Of a DNA stretch of 64,000 nt, positions 32,554 through 42,032 are shown in pieces (position 1 is the first letter of the stretch; each line of letters starts with the position of its first letter). Origin of the DNA: DASQFQ01 sp963805525 (GTDB lineage Bacteria > Actinomycetota > Thermoleophilia > Solirubrobacterales > Solirubrobacteraceae). The stretch covers positions 62,001 through 126,000 of the forward strand of contig CAWDUT010000005.1 of the NCBI GenBank assembly GCA_963805525.1, read 5' to 3'. The notes beneath the pieces were generated by a model that was not told the origin of the DNA, ran no database searches, and worked only from the letters and a program-made list of their open reading frames with translations. The position numbers and the translations under genes are program-made.

Positions 32554-34226
32554 TAGAAGAAGGACGAGATGGAGCGGTAGACCGACTCGATGTTCTCCGT
32601 CTTGCCCTCGTAGGAGAGCCCACCGGACGCCTCGGCGATCCGCTTGAGCTGGTCGCGCGAGCCGGAGGCGCCCGACGAGTAGGCGATCGTGAACACCCGC
32701 ACGCGGTTCTCGGAATCGCCCTGGCCCTTCAGGTGCGCGACCACGTCCTCGACCGTCTGCTGCGAGTCGGTGTCCTCGCCGTCGGTGAGGAGCACGACCG
32801 CGTTGATGCGGTCGGTCGCCTTCTGCGCGCGCACCGAGTCGAACGCCTCCGTCGTCGCGTCGTAGAACGCGGTGCCGCCGTCGGCGATCAGGTCGCGCAC
32901 CCGCGAGCGCAGCTCGTTGCCGCTCTTCGACAACGGCGCGGGCGCCACCAGCGGCTGGATCTTGTCCGAGAAGATCGTCAGCCCGACCGCGTCCTGCGGC
33001 TCGACGTTCTTGAAGAACACGTCGAGCCCGGCCTTCGCGCGCGCCAGGCGCTGCTCGTCGTTCATCGAGCCCGAGGTGTCGAGCACGAGCAGGATGTTGG
33101 CGGGCTTGCGGTCGCGGCGCCAGGCGTTCTTGATCGCCGCCAGGACCCGCGGCTCGGGCGGGGTGAGCACGCGCGCGGGCTGCTTCGGGTCGGCGCCGTT
33201 GGCGACCGTGATCGGCGCGACCGGAGCCTTCGCGCGGTCCGAGGGGCGGAAGCCGTACTTCGCCGCCAGCTCGGGCGTGATCTTGTCGGCCAGGTACTTC
33301 TGGAAGTCGCCGGCGCCCGCCTTCTGCGCCGACGAGACCCACGGCGCATCCAAAGTGAAGAACGGCGAGTCGGAGTCGAACGTCCCCTCCTCGGGATAGA
33401 TCGCCACCAGCTTGTCGCGATCGCCGCGCGTGCGGTTGAAGTCGAGCAGCGTGACCTCCTCCATCGCCACCGCGCTCGCGTAGCCCGGGCCCTCCTTCTT
33501 GAGCTGGTCCGAGATGAACAGCGTCGTGTCCCCGTAATGGACGATCGAGCGCTCGATGTCGCGTACCTGCTTGCGCGCCTTCGGGTTCGCGATGTCCTTC
33601 TCGGTCAGCCCCTCCTTCTTGCCCAGCGCGGCGAAGTACTCGGCGACCACCGCCGAGAGCCCCGAAGTGGAGAAGTCCGGGCTGGTGTGGACGAGCTTGA
33701 AGGCGCCGAACTCCGGCTTGCCGAACGCCGCCCAGCCCTTGCCCGAGGTCGAGAGCTTGAGCACGTCCGCGAAGCCGAGCTTCTTCTTCGGCCACCCGAG
33801 CGCCCGCGCCATCGGCTCCCACATCGCGATCACCAGCGGCGTGCGCACGATCGAGGGCGCCTCCTCCGGCGTGTACGGCTTGTCCGCCTCGAAGTTGAGC
33901 AGCCGCCCCCACAGCGACGAGGCCGGCGACCACGCCACCGGCTTGAACGTGCCCTTGGCGATCCGCGCCTCGGCGTCGCCCGACGCCGCGTTGACGCCCT
34001 CGACGAACACCTTGCGCTGCGAGCGGTTGAAGCCGTCGATCAGCGGCAGCAGCAGCTTCTCCTTCTCGGGCGAGTAGGCGAAGCTGACGCGCACCGCGTT
34101 CTTGGGCGCGCTCGCCACGGGCTTCGACTTCGGCTCGTCCTTCTTGCCCGGCCCACCCGCCACCCACGCGACCGCCCCGACGGCCAGGGCCGCGAGGATC
34201 GCGAGGAGGAGCTGGCCGCGTTTCAT
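32553..34226 (-). CDS. membrane-anchored solute-binding plus von Willebrand A protein
   Basis: 557 residues. A single N-terminal hydrophobic segment (residues 5-24) anchors or exports the protein. Residues about 45-330 form a periplasmic solute-binding-like module (VRVSFAYSPEKEKLLLPLIDGF, YGDTTLFISDQLKKEG). Residues 375-555 form a VWA domain with the complete MIDAS DTSGS (383-387) plus GGTAFYDATTEAF and LLTDGEDTDS. This architecture is widespread in actinobacteria but poorly understood. It lies between rnd (ATGA overlap) and the coiled-coil membrane protein (TAGTG overlap). Confidence 0.88.
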   Translation of the reverse strand: MKRGQLLLAILAALAVGAVAWVAGGPGKKDEPKSKPVASAPKNAVRVSFAYSPEKEKLLLPLIDGFNRSQRKVFVEGVNAASGDAEARIAKGTFKPVAWSPASSLWGRLLNFEADKPYTPEEAPSIVRTPLVIAMWEPMARALGWPKKKLGFADVLKLSTSGKGWAAFGKPEFGAFKLVHTSPDFSTSGLSAVVAEYFAALGKKEGLTEKDIANPKARKQVRDIERSIVHYGDTTLFISDQLKKEGPGYASAVAMEEVTLLDFNRTRGDRDKLVAIYPEEGTFDSDSPFFTLDAPWVSSAQKAGAGDFQKYLADKITPELAAKYGFRPSDRAKAPVAPITVANGADPKQPARVLTPPEPRVLAAIKNAWRRDRKPANILLVLDTSGSMNDEQRLARAKAGLDVFFKNVEPQDAVGLTIFSDKIQPLVAPAPLSKSGNELRSRVRDLIADGGTAFYDATTEAFDSVRAQKATDRINAVVLLTDGEDTDSQQTVEDVVAHLKGQGDSENRVRVFTIAYSSGASGSRDQLKRIAEASGGLSYEGKTENIESVYRSISSFF

Positions 34227-35356
34227 GCGATATGCACTCTGCCACCCTCACCGACCGTCAACCGCCGGCCGCCGCGCAGGAGCTCGAGCAGCTCGGCCCC
34301 GACGAGCTCGCGGCGCCAGCCCTTGAGCGTCCGCACGGACGGCTCCGGGTCGCCGCGCCGCGCCGCCACGACGATCGGGGTGAGGTCGGCGCGCGCCGCG
34401 ATCAGCTCGTAGGCGAGCCCGGCCTCCTGCGAGCGGGCACGCACCAGCGCCTCGGCGAGTGCCGTCGCCGGTCCGTCCACGGACTCGGTCTGCAGCCGCT
34501 CGGACTCCTCGAGCCGGATCGGCGGGGCGTTGCGCCCGCGCTCCAGCGCCTCCAGCAGGTCGGCGCTGCGGCGGCGCACGACGTCGGGGTTGAGGCCGCG
34601 GATCTGGCCCAGCTCGCGCCGGCCCGCGGGCTGGCGCTTGGCGAGCTCGACCAGCGTCGGGTCGCGCAGGATCGAGCCGACCGGGCGGTCCTCGCGCATC
34701 GCGGTGCGCTCGCGCCAGGCCGCCAGCTCGCGCGCGACCGCGCGCTCGCGCGGGTCCATCCCGCCGGAGCGCGGCAGCCGCCGCCACACCTCCTCCGGGT
34801 CGCGCTCGTCGCTCGAGTCGGCGATCACGCGGCATTCCTCGCGCGCCCACTCCAGCCGGCCGCTGGAGCGCAGGCGCTTCTGGATCTCGTCGGCCAGCGG
34901 CAACAGGTGCTCGACGTCCTCGCGCGCGTAAGAGAGCTGCTCGGCGGTCAGCGGCCGCTGGTCCCAGCGCGTGAAGCTCGCGGTCTTGGCGACGCGGATC
35001 TTGAGCACGTCGTGGAGCAGCCCGGTGTAGCCGGCCTGGGCTGCGAAGCCCGCGAAGCCGGCCGCGACCTGGGTGTCGAACACGTTCGTCACGTCGGTCT
35101 TCCACTCGCGGCGGAGGATCGCGACGTCCTGGCGGCCCGCATGGAGCACGATCTGCACGCCCTCGTCGGCGAGCACCTCGGCCAGCGGCGCGGGGTCGAA
35201 GCCCGCCAGCGGGTCGAGCACGACGATCTCGCCGCCGACGATGATCTGCACGAGGCAGAGGAGCGGCTTGTAGCGGCCCTCCGGCATGAACTCGGTATCG
35301 ATCCCGAGGCGGCCCTCGCGCCGCGCCCGATCGGCCACCCGCTCGACGTCGTTCAT
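34223..35356 (-). CDS. rnd: ribonuclease D
   Basis: 377 residues. The DEDDy exonuclease domain shows LGIDTEFMPEGRY (Exo I DxE), VLHAGRQDVAIL (Exo II) and LSYAREDVEHLLPL (Exo III YxxxD). HRDC-type repeats follow (ELAAWRERTAMREDRPVGSIL, IRGLNPDVVRR). It trims the 3' ends of tRNAs and other RNAs. The start at ATG 35356 sits in an ATGA overlap with the SDR gene; the stop overlaps the VWA gene ATG. The much longer upstream open frame is a shadow of other genes. Confidence 0.92.
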   Translation of the reverse strand: MNDVERVADRARREGRLGIDTEFMPEGRYKPLLCLVQIIVGGEIVVLDPLAGFDPAPLAEVLADEGVQIVLHAGRQDVAILRREWKTDVTNVFDTQVAAGFAGFAAQAGYTGLLHDVLKIRVAKTASFTRWDQRPLTAEQLSYAREDVEHLLPLADEIQKRLRSSGRLEWAREECRVIADSSDERDPEEVWRRLPRSGGMDPRERAVARELAAWRERTAMREDRPVGSILRDPTLVELAKRQPAGRRELGQIRGLNPDVVRRRSADLLEALERGRNAPPIRLEESERLQTESVDGPATALAEALVRARSQEAGLAYELIAARADLTPIVVAARRGDPEPSVRTLKGWRRELVGAELLELLRGGRRLTVGEGGRVHIA

Positions 35357-36207
35357 CGGCCGGGGGAGGGGAACTGCGATCGCATGACGGCGTCCCACGC
35401 GCGGTCGGGCAGCAGCGCGCGCTGCCCCATCAGCAGCTTGGCCGAGGGCGTGACGGTGTAGCGGGCGCGCGGGCGGTTCGCGGCCAGCGCCTTCTCGATC
35501 ACCTTGGCGACCGCATCGGGTGGGCCGCCGAGCCGCGCGATCGGGCCACCGGACTCGTAGATCTGCTCGGTCGCGGTCGCCACATGGGCGTTGAAGTTCG
35601 CGTAGTCGCCCTCGCCCGCGCCGGCCTCGCTCACGCCGCCCGCGGCGGTGGTGCCGAACTCGGTGCGGATCAGCCCCGGCTCGACGAGCACGACGTCGAT
35701 CCCGAAGCCCTTGACCTCGAAGCGCAGAGCGTCGGAGATCGCCTCCACCGCGTACTTCGTCGCGTGGTAGAAGCCACCGCCGGGAAACACGAGCTTCCCG
35801 CCCATCGAGGAGAGGTTGACGATGCGGCCGGCACGCTGCCGCCGCATCCCGGGCAGCACGAGCTGGCACAGGCGCACGAGTCCGAACACATTCGTCTCGA
35901 ACTGCGCCCGCACCTTCTCCATCGGCACGGTCTCGATCGCGCCGGACTGGCTGTAGCCGGCGTTGTTGACCAGCGCGCCGATCGCGCCGTGCTCCCCCTC
36001 CACCGCCGCGACGGCCGCCTGCATCGAGGCCTCGTCGGTGACGTCGAGCGCCAGCGTCCGGCAGCCGCGCGCCTCCAGGTCGGCCAGCGTCTCGGGCTTC
36101 CGCGCGGTCGCGTAGACGGTCCAGCCTGCGGCGACGAGCCGCTCCGCGGTCGCGTGGCCGATCCCGCTCGAGCAGCCCGTGATGAGCACGGTGGTGGGTT
36201 GGGTCAT
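35353..36207 (-). CDS. short-chain dehydrogenase
   Basis: 284-residue classical SDR: LITGCSSGIGHATAERL, NNAGYSQSGAIE, INLSS-type catalytic serine in VNLSSMGGK, YHATKYAVEA (YxxxK) and VEPGLIRTEFG. The C-terminal tail (RPRARYTVTPSAKLLMGQ) is typical of SDRs next to lipid genes. First gene of the minus-strand operon SDR-rnd-VWA-membrane protein; its start is 19 bp from that of the divergent wax ester synthase, so both may share control. Confidence 0.9.
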   Translation of the reverse strand: MTQPTTVLITGCSSGIGHATAERLVAAGWTVYATARKPETLADLEARGCRTLALDVTDEASMQAAVAAVEGEHGAIGALVNNAGYSQSGAIETVPMEKVRAQFETNVFGLVRLCQLVLPGMRRQRAGRIVNLSSMGGKLVFPGGGFYHATKYAVEAISDALRFEVKGFGIDVVLVEPGLIRTEFGTTAAGGVSEAGAGEGDYANFNAHVATATEQIYESGGPIARLGGPPDAVAKVIEKALAANRPRARYTVTPSAKLLMGQRALLPDRAWDAVMRSQFPSPGR

Positions 36208-36226
36208 GGCCTGAAACTATTGGACG

Positions 36227-37630
36227 ATGGCCAGCCAGCAGCATCTCGACCGGCTGTCGGCGGTCGACGCGGGGTTCCTCGCGCAGGAGAAGCCGAACAC
36301 GCACATGCACATCGGCGGGCTCGCGCTGTTCGAGGGCGAGGCGCCGGGGCTCGAGGAGTTCCTCGCCCACATCGCGTCGCGCCTGCACCTCGTGCCGCGC
36401 TACCGCCAGAAGCTGGCCGTGCCGCCGCTGGAGACCGGGCGGCCGCTGTGGGTCGACGACCCGACCTTCAACCTCGCCTACCACGTGCGGCACACCGCGC
36501 TCCCGGAGCCAGGCGACGAGAGCGCGCTGCTGGCCATGGCGGGGCGGGTGTTCTCGCAGCGCCTGGACCGCTCGAAGCCGCTGTGGGAGCTGTGGTTGGT
36601 CGAGCGCCGGTCGGGCGACGGGTGGGCCTTGCTGTCGAAGACCCACCACGCGCTCGTCGACGGCGTCTCGGGCGTCGACCTCGCCAGCGTGCTGTTCGAC
36701 CTCACCCCCGAGGGCCCGGAGTCGGTCGACGACGACGAGCCGTGGGTCCCGCAGCCGGAGCCGTCGGGCGCGGAGCTCGCCGCGCGCGGCATCACCGGCG
36801 CGGTGCGGGCGGTGGGGGAGGTCGCGGCCGGCGCGCTCGGCGCGGTCTCCAAGCCCGGCGTGGCGCTCGACCGCGCGCGCGAGGTGGCCGCGGGCATCGG
36901 CGAGGTCGCGTGGACGGCGCTCAACGCCGCGCCCGACACGCCCTTCAACGTCCCGCCCGGCCCGCACCGCCGGATCCAGATCGTGCGCGCGGACCTCGAC
37001 GAGCTGAAGCTCGTGAAGGACGCGTTCGGCACCACCGTCAACGACGTCGTGCTCGCGGTCGTGACCGGAGCGCTCGCGTACTTCCTGCAGTCGCGCGGCC
37101 GCCGCACGGACGGGATCGAGCTGAAGGCCGCCGTTCCGATCTCGGTCCGCTCCGACGATCAGCGCGGCGCGCTCGGCAACCAGCTGACGCAGGTCATGGC
37201 GCCGCTGCCGGTCTTCCTCGACGACCCGCTCGCGCGGCTGCAGTACGTCAAGGAAGCCATGGATGGGCTGAAGGAGTCGCGCCAGGCGCTGGCGGCGTCG
37301 GCGATCGCCTCGCTCCAGGACTTCGCGCCGCCCACGATCCACGCCCAGGCCTCGCGGCTGAACTTCGCCGGGCGCTTCTTCAACCTGCTCGTCACCAACG
37401 TGCCCGGCCCGCAGTTCCCGCTCTACGTGCTGGGCCGCCGGATGTCGGAGATCTTCCCGATCCCGTTCCTGGCCGGCGAGCGCGCGCTGGCGATCGCGAT
37501 CATCTCCTACGACGGCAAGGTCGGCTTCGGGCTGCTCGGCGACTACGACGCGCTGCCCGACCTCGACATCGTCTCCGAGGGCATCGAGGCGTCGCTCGCC
37601 CAGCTCGTGATGCTCGCCAAGACCGCCTGA
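36227..37630 (+). CDS. wax ester synthase/diacylglycerol acyltransferase (WS/DGAT)
   Basis: 467 residues. The acyltransferase motif HHALVDG (HHxxxDG) is intact, with the openings DRLSAVDAGFLAQE and HMHIGGLALFEG, and later KAAVPISVRS, NVPGPQFPLYVLG and LAIAIISYDG, all typical of WS/DGAT. It joins acyl-CoA to diacylglycerol or long alcohols to make storage lipid at the membrane surface. Divergent from the SDR gene 19 bp away. Confidence 0.93.
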   Translation: MASQQHLDRLSAVDAGFLAQEKPNTHMHIGGLALFEGEAPGLEEFLAHIASRLHLVPRYRQKLAVPPLETGRPLWVDDPTFNLAYHVRHTALPEPGDESALLAMAGRVFSQRLDRSKPLWELWLVERRSGDGWALLSKTHHALVDGVSGVDLASVLFDLTPEGPESVDDDEPWVPQPEPSGAELAARGITGAVRAVGEVAAGALGAVSKPGVALDRAREVAAGIGEVAWTALNAAPDTPFNVPPGPHRRIQIVRADLDELKLVKDAFGTTVNDVVLAVVTGALAYFLQSRGRRTDGIELKAAVPISVRSDDQRGALGNQLTQVMAPLPVFLDDPLARLQYVKEAMDGLKESRQALAASAIASLQDFAPPTIHAQASRLNFAGRFFNLLVTNVPGPQFPLYVLGRRMSEIFPIPFLAGERALAIAIISYDGKVGFGLLGDYDALPDLDIVSEGIEASLAQLVMLAKTA

Positions 37631-37672
37631 CGCACCCGCGTTTGCTTTTGCACCGCGTTTCTGCGCAAAGTA

Positions 37673-40600
37673 GTGCGGATTCGCACATACATCGCCACCC
37701 TCGCGATGCTCCTGATGCTCGCTCCGGGTACGGCGAGTGCGGCGGTGCAGACGCGCGAGGATCCCAGCGACGCGCCCTCCGGGCCGTCGGGCAAGGCCGA
37801 CCTGCGCTCCGTCGCGTGGGACGTGAGCGGCGGCGCGGCGAAGCTGACCGTGAGCCTCGATGCCAGCACGTTCGGGAGCAGCCAGCGCGCGCTGATCGGC
37901 GTGCACGTCCTGATCGACGACGACGGTAACTCGATCGCCGACCACGAGGTCGTGGCCACGCGCAACGCGGACGGCATCAAGGTCGACGTCGCGCTGCGCA
38001 ACCTCGACCGCACGCTCTCGACCGCCGACTGCCAGGACCTCGCCGGCAAGGCCGCTGGGCCGCAGGGCACGGTGGCGACGACGCTCGCCGCCGGGCGCGA
38101 GACGTTCTCGTTCTCCTTCGACCCCAACGTGCTGCCCGGGCACCTCGCGTCGTTCCGCTGGGCCGCCTTCGGCCAGGCGCCGCCCGACGGCGCCGCTGCC
38201 GGGCCGTGGGACGTCATGCCGAACGCGGCCGACCCGGCCCCGGGCGCCGCGAACCCGGGCGACCGGCGCTGCGACACCGCCAAGAGCGGTGTGCCGGTGC
38301 GGATGAAGACCGGGATCGCGTTCCCCGACCCGAAGCCGCCGCCCCCGCCGCCGCCCCCTCAAGGGCCCGCGCCCAAGCCCGTCGTCGTGCTCGCACTCCC
38401 CGGCGGCCAGCCACAGGCCGGCTCGCCGGCCACCATCGACGCCGGCGGCACGAAGATCGCGCCCGGGGCCCACGCCGTCGCTTACGAGTGGGACATGAAC
38501 GGCGACGGGCACATCGACACCAACACCGGCACCAACCCGGTCGCCCACGTCATGACCGGCGCGGCCTCGCAGACGGTGATCGTCACCGCGACCGACAGCA
38601 ACTTCAACCGCTCGAGCGCGTCGATCGTCCTGAGCCCGGGCCGCAGCCCCGCCGGCTGCGTGCCGGAGCAGTCGATCGGCGTCCTGCGCATCCGCGCGGC
38701 GTGCATCCGCCACAGCGGCGACACCTACACCGCCGTCCCGGCGCCCTCGGCGCGCTACTGGGCGAACTTCGTCGTCAGCCTCAACGGCGTCTCGCTCGTC
38801 ACGCGCGACCCGAACGCGACGGTGACCTTCAACACCGCCGACCGCGAGATCGTCGCGCACGGCCGCTTCCGCGTGATGCTGCTGAACGCTCCCGGCGGCG
38901 ACATCACGTTCCTCGAGTCAGGGGACGACGGCTTCACGTGGCCGCTCCCCTCGGGCGCCGGCGCCGCCGGCGGCGAGCCGGCGTCGATCATCTCGTTCGA
39001 GGTCGCGCGCTCGTGCAACCACTCCGGCGAGGACGAGGGCGTCATCGGCCACTGCGCCGAGGTGCCCGGAGGCTTCCCGGTCGTCGGCCGGCTCGACCTC
39101 GGCATCGACACCGACACCTACGAGGCGACGCTCGACGTCAACGTGCGCGTCGGCATCCCGCTCGAGGTGACCGGCCGCACGCGCCTGCGGGCGAGCGCGG
39201 TGCTCGGCCTCGTGCTCGACTCCGTCGGCTTCGGGATCGCCAACGCGGAGCTCGGGCCCGTGACGGTGGACCGCCTCTCCTTCGTCTACGAGCCGCCGGG
39301 GCGCGGCAGCCCGCCGCACGAGGGCTCGATGTTCGACGTCGCGATGGACATCAGCCTCACGACGCCGCCGGTCTCGTTCGCCGGCCGCATGATCTTCCTC
39401 GACGGCCGCTTCAACTTCGCCGGTGCCGACGTCTCATACACCCCGGGGGTCCTCATCTACGCCGGGGTCTTCCTCAATCGCATCGCGGCGCACTTCGGGA
39501 TCGACCCGACGCGGGTGGGCGGCGGCCTGGGCGCGTCGTTCGCGAGCATCCTGCAGATCAACGTGAACTACGCCTACGCCGCGTTCAGGGACGGGAGGCG
39601 GGCGATGCGCGCCGACGGCAACGCCACGCTCGCGGGCGGCGAGCTCGCGAACCTCCACATGGACTTTTGGAGCGACGGCTTCATCAGCTACAGCGGCCGG
39701 CTCGGCTACTCCTATCCGTCGTTCGAGAACCCGACGTTCTCGCTCTTCGGCCAGACCGACTACTGGATCGAGCCGGTGCCGGGTGGTGACCACGCCCGCT
39801 TCCAGGGCGACGGTGACCTCGCGGTCCTGATCCGCGGCGTGCGGATCACCTCGATGCACGGCTTCATCAACAACGACTGGGCGGCCGGCTGCGCGCTCGG
39901 CATGCGCGGGACGCACAGCTACCGCACCGGCTACGACACGCTCATGATCGGCTTCCCGACCTGCGACGTCAGCGACGTCGCGATCCAGCCGACGCGCTCG
40001 CACGACGGGATCCTGCCGCCGGAGGCCTCGACCGCCCAGGCGGGCGACCGGCCGCCCGCGCGTGCTCTGACCGTCGCGCGCGGCGAGCGGGCGCTGATCC
40101 TGCAGGTGGAGGGCAAGAACGGGGCGCCGAAGCTCACGCTGGCCGATCCCAAGGGCCGCATCTACACGCCGACCACGACGGTCAACAAGGTCGTGCCCGA
40201 CGGCAACTTCGTCAGCGCCTACCTCCCCGGTGGCAACGTCACGCTGCTGCGTGTCCAGCACCCGCGCGCGGGCACGTGGACGCTGACGCCGGACGTCGGC
40301 TCGCCCGCGATCGACAACGTGCGCTCCGCGAAGGCGCTGCCGGCGCTGCACGTCGCCGCGCGCGTGAAGGGGCGCGGTCGCAGCCGCGTGCTGGCCTGGA
40401 ACGCGCGCGGACTCGGCGGCCGCACGATCCGCTTCACCGAGCGGGCCAAGGACGTCGGCCAGACGATCGTCGTCACGAGCAAGCAGCGCGGGCACGCCCG
40501 CTACGCGATCGAGGCCGGGGCGGCCGGCAAGCGCACGATCGAGGCGCAGGTCACGACGGACGACGGCGTGCCGGTCTCGACCCCCGTCGTTGCGCGCTAC

Positions 40601-40927
40601 CGCGCGCCCGGCCCGCCGCGGCCGCACAAACCCGGCAAGCTGAAGATCCGCCGCCGCCACGGGACCGTCACCGTGCGCTGGGCGCGGCTGAAGGGTGCCG
40701 ACGGTTACAGCATCCGCGTCACCGGCTCGGACGGCCGCAAGGAGGTCCACTTCCTCTCCCGCAAGCACCGGAAGCTGCGCATCCTGACCGTCGCGCCGCC
40801 CACGCGGCTGAAGCTGCGCGTCGCGGGCTGGCACGGCATCCGCTCGATCGTCGGCCCCGCGCGCAAGGCCACGGTGCGTCCGCAGACGGCGAAGAAGAAG
40901 CACAAGAAGAAGAAGCGCAAGCGCTGA
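37673..40927 (+). CDS. large secreted protein with PKD-like and Fn3-like parts
   Basis: 1,084 residues. Signal peptide ending TASA (about residue 23); a first beta domain (EDPSDAPSGPSGKADLRSV) with a poly-proline linker near 220; a PKD-like module (AVAYEWDMNGDGHIDTNTG) near 265-320; a long beta-rich centre of about 450 residues with amphipathic strands (INVNYAYAAFRDG, SGRLGYSYPSFEN) reminiscent of barrel-like or lipid-transfer repeats; and a C-terminal Fn3-like segment ending in a lysine/arginine run (KKKHKKKKRKR). It is probably cell-surface bound. No enzyme motif is visible. It has the GTG start nearest to the signal peptide. Confidence 0.75.
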   Translation: MRIRTYIATLAMLLMLAPGTASAAVQTREDPSDAPSGPSGKADLRSVAWDVSGGAAKLTVSLDASTFGSSQRALIGVHVLIDDDGNSIADHEVVATRNADGIKVDVALRNLDRTLSTADCQDLAGKAAGPQGTVATTLAAGRETFSFSFDPNVLPGHLASFRWAAFGQAPPDGAAAGPWDVMPNAADPAPGAANPGDRRCDTAKSGVPVRMKTGIAFPDPKPPPPPPPPQGPAPKPVVVLALPGGQPQAGSPATIDAGGTKIAPGAHAVAYEWDMNGDGHIDTNTGTNPVAHVMTGAASQTVIVTATDSNFNRSSASIVLSPGRSPAGCVPEQSIGVLRIRAACIRHSGDTYTAVPAPSARYWANFVVSLNGVSLVTRDPNATVTFNTADREIVAHGRFRVMLLNAPGGDITFLESGDDGFTWPLPSGAGAAGGEPASIISFEVARSCNHSGEDEGVIGHCAEVPGGFPVVGRLDLGIDTDTYEATLDVNVRVGIPLEVTGRTRLRASAVLGLVLDSVGFGIANAELGPVTVDRLSFVYEPPGRGSPPHEGSMFDVAMDISLTTPPVSFAGRMIFLDGRFNFAGADVSYTPGVLIYAGVFLNRIAAHFGIDPTRVGGGLGASFASILQINVNYAYAAFRDGRRAMRADGNATLAGGELANLHMDFWSDGFISYSGRLGYSYPSFENPTFSLFGQTDYWIEPVPGGDHARFQGDGDLAVLIRGVRITSMHGFINNDWAAGCALGMRGTHSYRTGYDTLMIGFPTCDVSDVAIQPTRSHDGILPPEASTAQAGDRPPARALTVARGERALILQVEGKNGAPKLTLADPKGRIYTPTTTVNKVVPDGNFVSAYLPGGNVTLLRVQHPRAGTWTLTPDVGSPAIDNVRSAKALPALHVAARVKGRGRSRVLAWNARGLGGRTIRFTERAKDVGQTIVVTSKQRGHARYAIEAGAAGKRTIEAQVTTDDGVPVSTPVVARYRAPGPPRPHKPGKLKIRRRHGTVTVRWARLKGADGYSIRVTGSDGRKEVHFLSRKHRKLRILTVAPPTRLKLRVAGWHGIRSIVGPARKATVRPQTAKKKHKKKKRKR

Positions 40928-40931
40928 GCAC

Positions 40932-40945
40932 CCCCCGACCGGGGG
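40932..40945 (+). terminator. short GC hairpin after the large secreted protein
   Basis: CCCCC and GGGGG with a 4-base loop, 5 bp past the stop; no T-tract. A second, larger pairing GAGGTC/GACCTC (40948-40995) could occlude the ribosome site of the next gene. Confidence 0.3.
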
Positions 40946-41000
40946 ATTGAGGTCGCGGCGCGAGTTCGCTGCGCGCCCCGCATTGGGGAGACCTCTCCGT

Positions 41001-41378
41001 ATGTCCGAGACCCATCAGATCTCAGGAGCACCCCGCGGCGAGCCGCTCGCGGACGATCGCGTCGGCGCGCGCGTCCGCGTCCCGCTCAGCGGCGGCGCTC
41101 CCAGCCCGCGCTGGTCGCGCGCGCTCGGCGCCCAGCTCACCAACGAGCTCAGCGGCCATGCGGCCGTCGGGCACCTCCGCCTCGGCGAGCTCGTGCAGGG
41201 CACGGACCTCGTGCTCGAAGGTGTCGAGGAGCGCGAGGCGCCGGACCTCGGCGCGTGCCTGGCGCGCGCGGTCGCGGCGGCCAACGCGTGCGTGGCGGAC
41301 GGCCCGGCGCGGCCGGAGAACATGCCCCAGGCGCGGGCCGAGGCGATCGCCGCGCAGGTGCAGCCCCCGGCCGCCTGA
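41001..41378 (+). CDS. hypothetical protein, 125 residues
   Basis: A soluble, alanine-rich protein with no signal peptide. The middle (ALGAQLTNELSGHAAVGHLRLGELVQGTDLVLEGVEERE) looks helical, as does LGACLARAVAAANACVAD. GGGGAG lies 11 bp before ATG 41001. I cannot assign a family; codon use resembles its neighbours, which supports it being real. Confidence 0.5.
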   Translation: MSETHQISGAPRGEPLADDRVGARVRVPLSGGAPSPRWSRALGAQLTNELSGHAAVGHLRLGELVQGTDLVLEGVEEREAPDLGACLARAVAAANACVADGPARPENMPQARAEAIAAQVQPPAA

Positions 41379-41432
41379 GTCGGGTCTGCCCCACTGGTCG
41401 GGCGCGGTGGGCGGTGGGACGCTTGACCGGCC

Positions 41433-42032
41433 ATGCCCCGCACGACCCTCTCGCCCCGCGCCGCCCCACGCCGGTGGGTGCTCTGCGCGGGCCTGCTCGC
41501 CGGCGGGTTCGTCGTCGGGGGCGGGATCGGGACGCTGCTGGTGATCGGCGCGGTGTTCGCGGTGCTCGACGCCGTCATCCCGATCCCACGCAGCCCGCAG
41601 GCGGAGGCGGAGGAGCGCTTCGCGCGCCTGGCCCGCTCGCGCCGCAGGCGCGCACCGCAGCTCGACCTCGTCGACGAGGGCAGCGCCCCGCTCGCCGCCG
41701 CCCCGCGGCGTGAGCTCGGCGTCCAACTGATCCCGATCGAGTCGATCACCGCGACGACCGAGGCGTCGAAGGCGCGGCAGTTCGACCGCGGCTTCCGCCC
41801 CGACCGCTCGACCGAGGGGCGCTGGAAGTCGCTGTGGATGGCGCAGGCGCGCGGGCTGGATCTACCGCCGGTCGCCGTCTACCGGATCGGCGAGCGCCAC
41901 GTCCTGCGCGACGGCCACCACCGGGTGTCGGTGGCGCTCGACCACGGCCGTGACGAGATCGAGGCCGACGTCGTCGAGCTCAGAACCAGCCGCCCGACTT
42001 CTTCTTCGCCGCGCCGGCTGACAGCACGCTGA
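41433..42032 (+). CDS. membrane-associated ParB-like N-terminal domain protein
   Basis: 199 residues. A hydrophobic N-terminal hairpin (residues 16-48) is followed by a linker and a ParB/sulfiredoxin-type fold: LGVQLIPIESITATTE, RWKSLWMAQARG, LPPVAVYRIGERHVLRDGHHRVSVA. The GHHR block replaces the GERR of true ParB, as in small stand-alone family members, so a role in chromosome partition is unlikely. The last 53 bp overlap the convergent LQRxxGN gene. Confidence 0.7.
   Translation: MPRTTLSPRAAPRRWVLCAGLLAGGFVVGGGIGTLLVIGAVFAVLDAVIPIPRSPQAEAEERFARLARSRRRRAPQLDLVDEGSAPLAAAPRRELGVQLIPIESITATTEASKARQFDRGFRPDRSTEGRWKSLWMAQARGLDLPPVAVYRIGERHVLRDGHHRVSVALDHGRDEIEADVVELRTSRPTSSSPRRLTAR

Noticed and set aside
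31783..34251. 822-codon minus-strand open frame
   Set aside because: The upstream part is a shadow of the VWA gene; only the final 256 codons form the coiled-coil membrane protein.
34223..38860. 1,545-codon minus-strand open frame
   Set aside because: Only the last 377 codons (rnd) show protein-like sequence; the rest is the antisense shadow of the SDR, WS/DGAT and secreted-protein genes.
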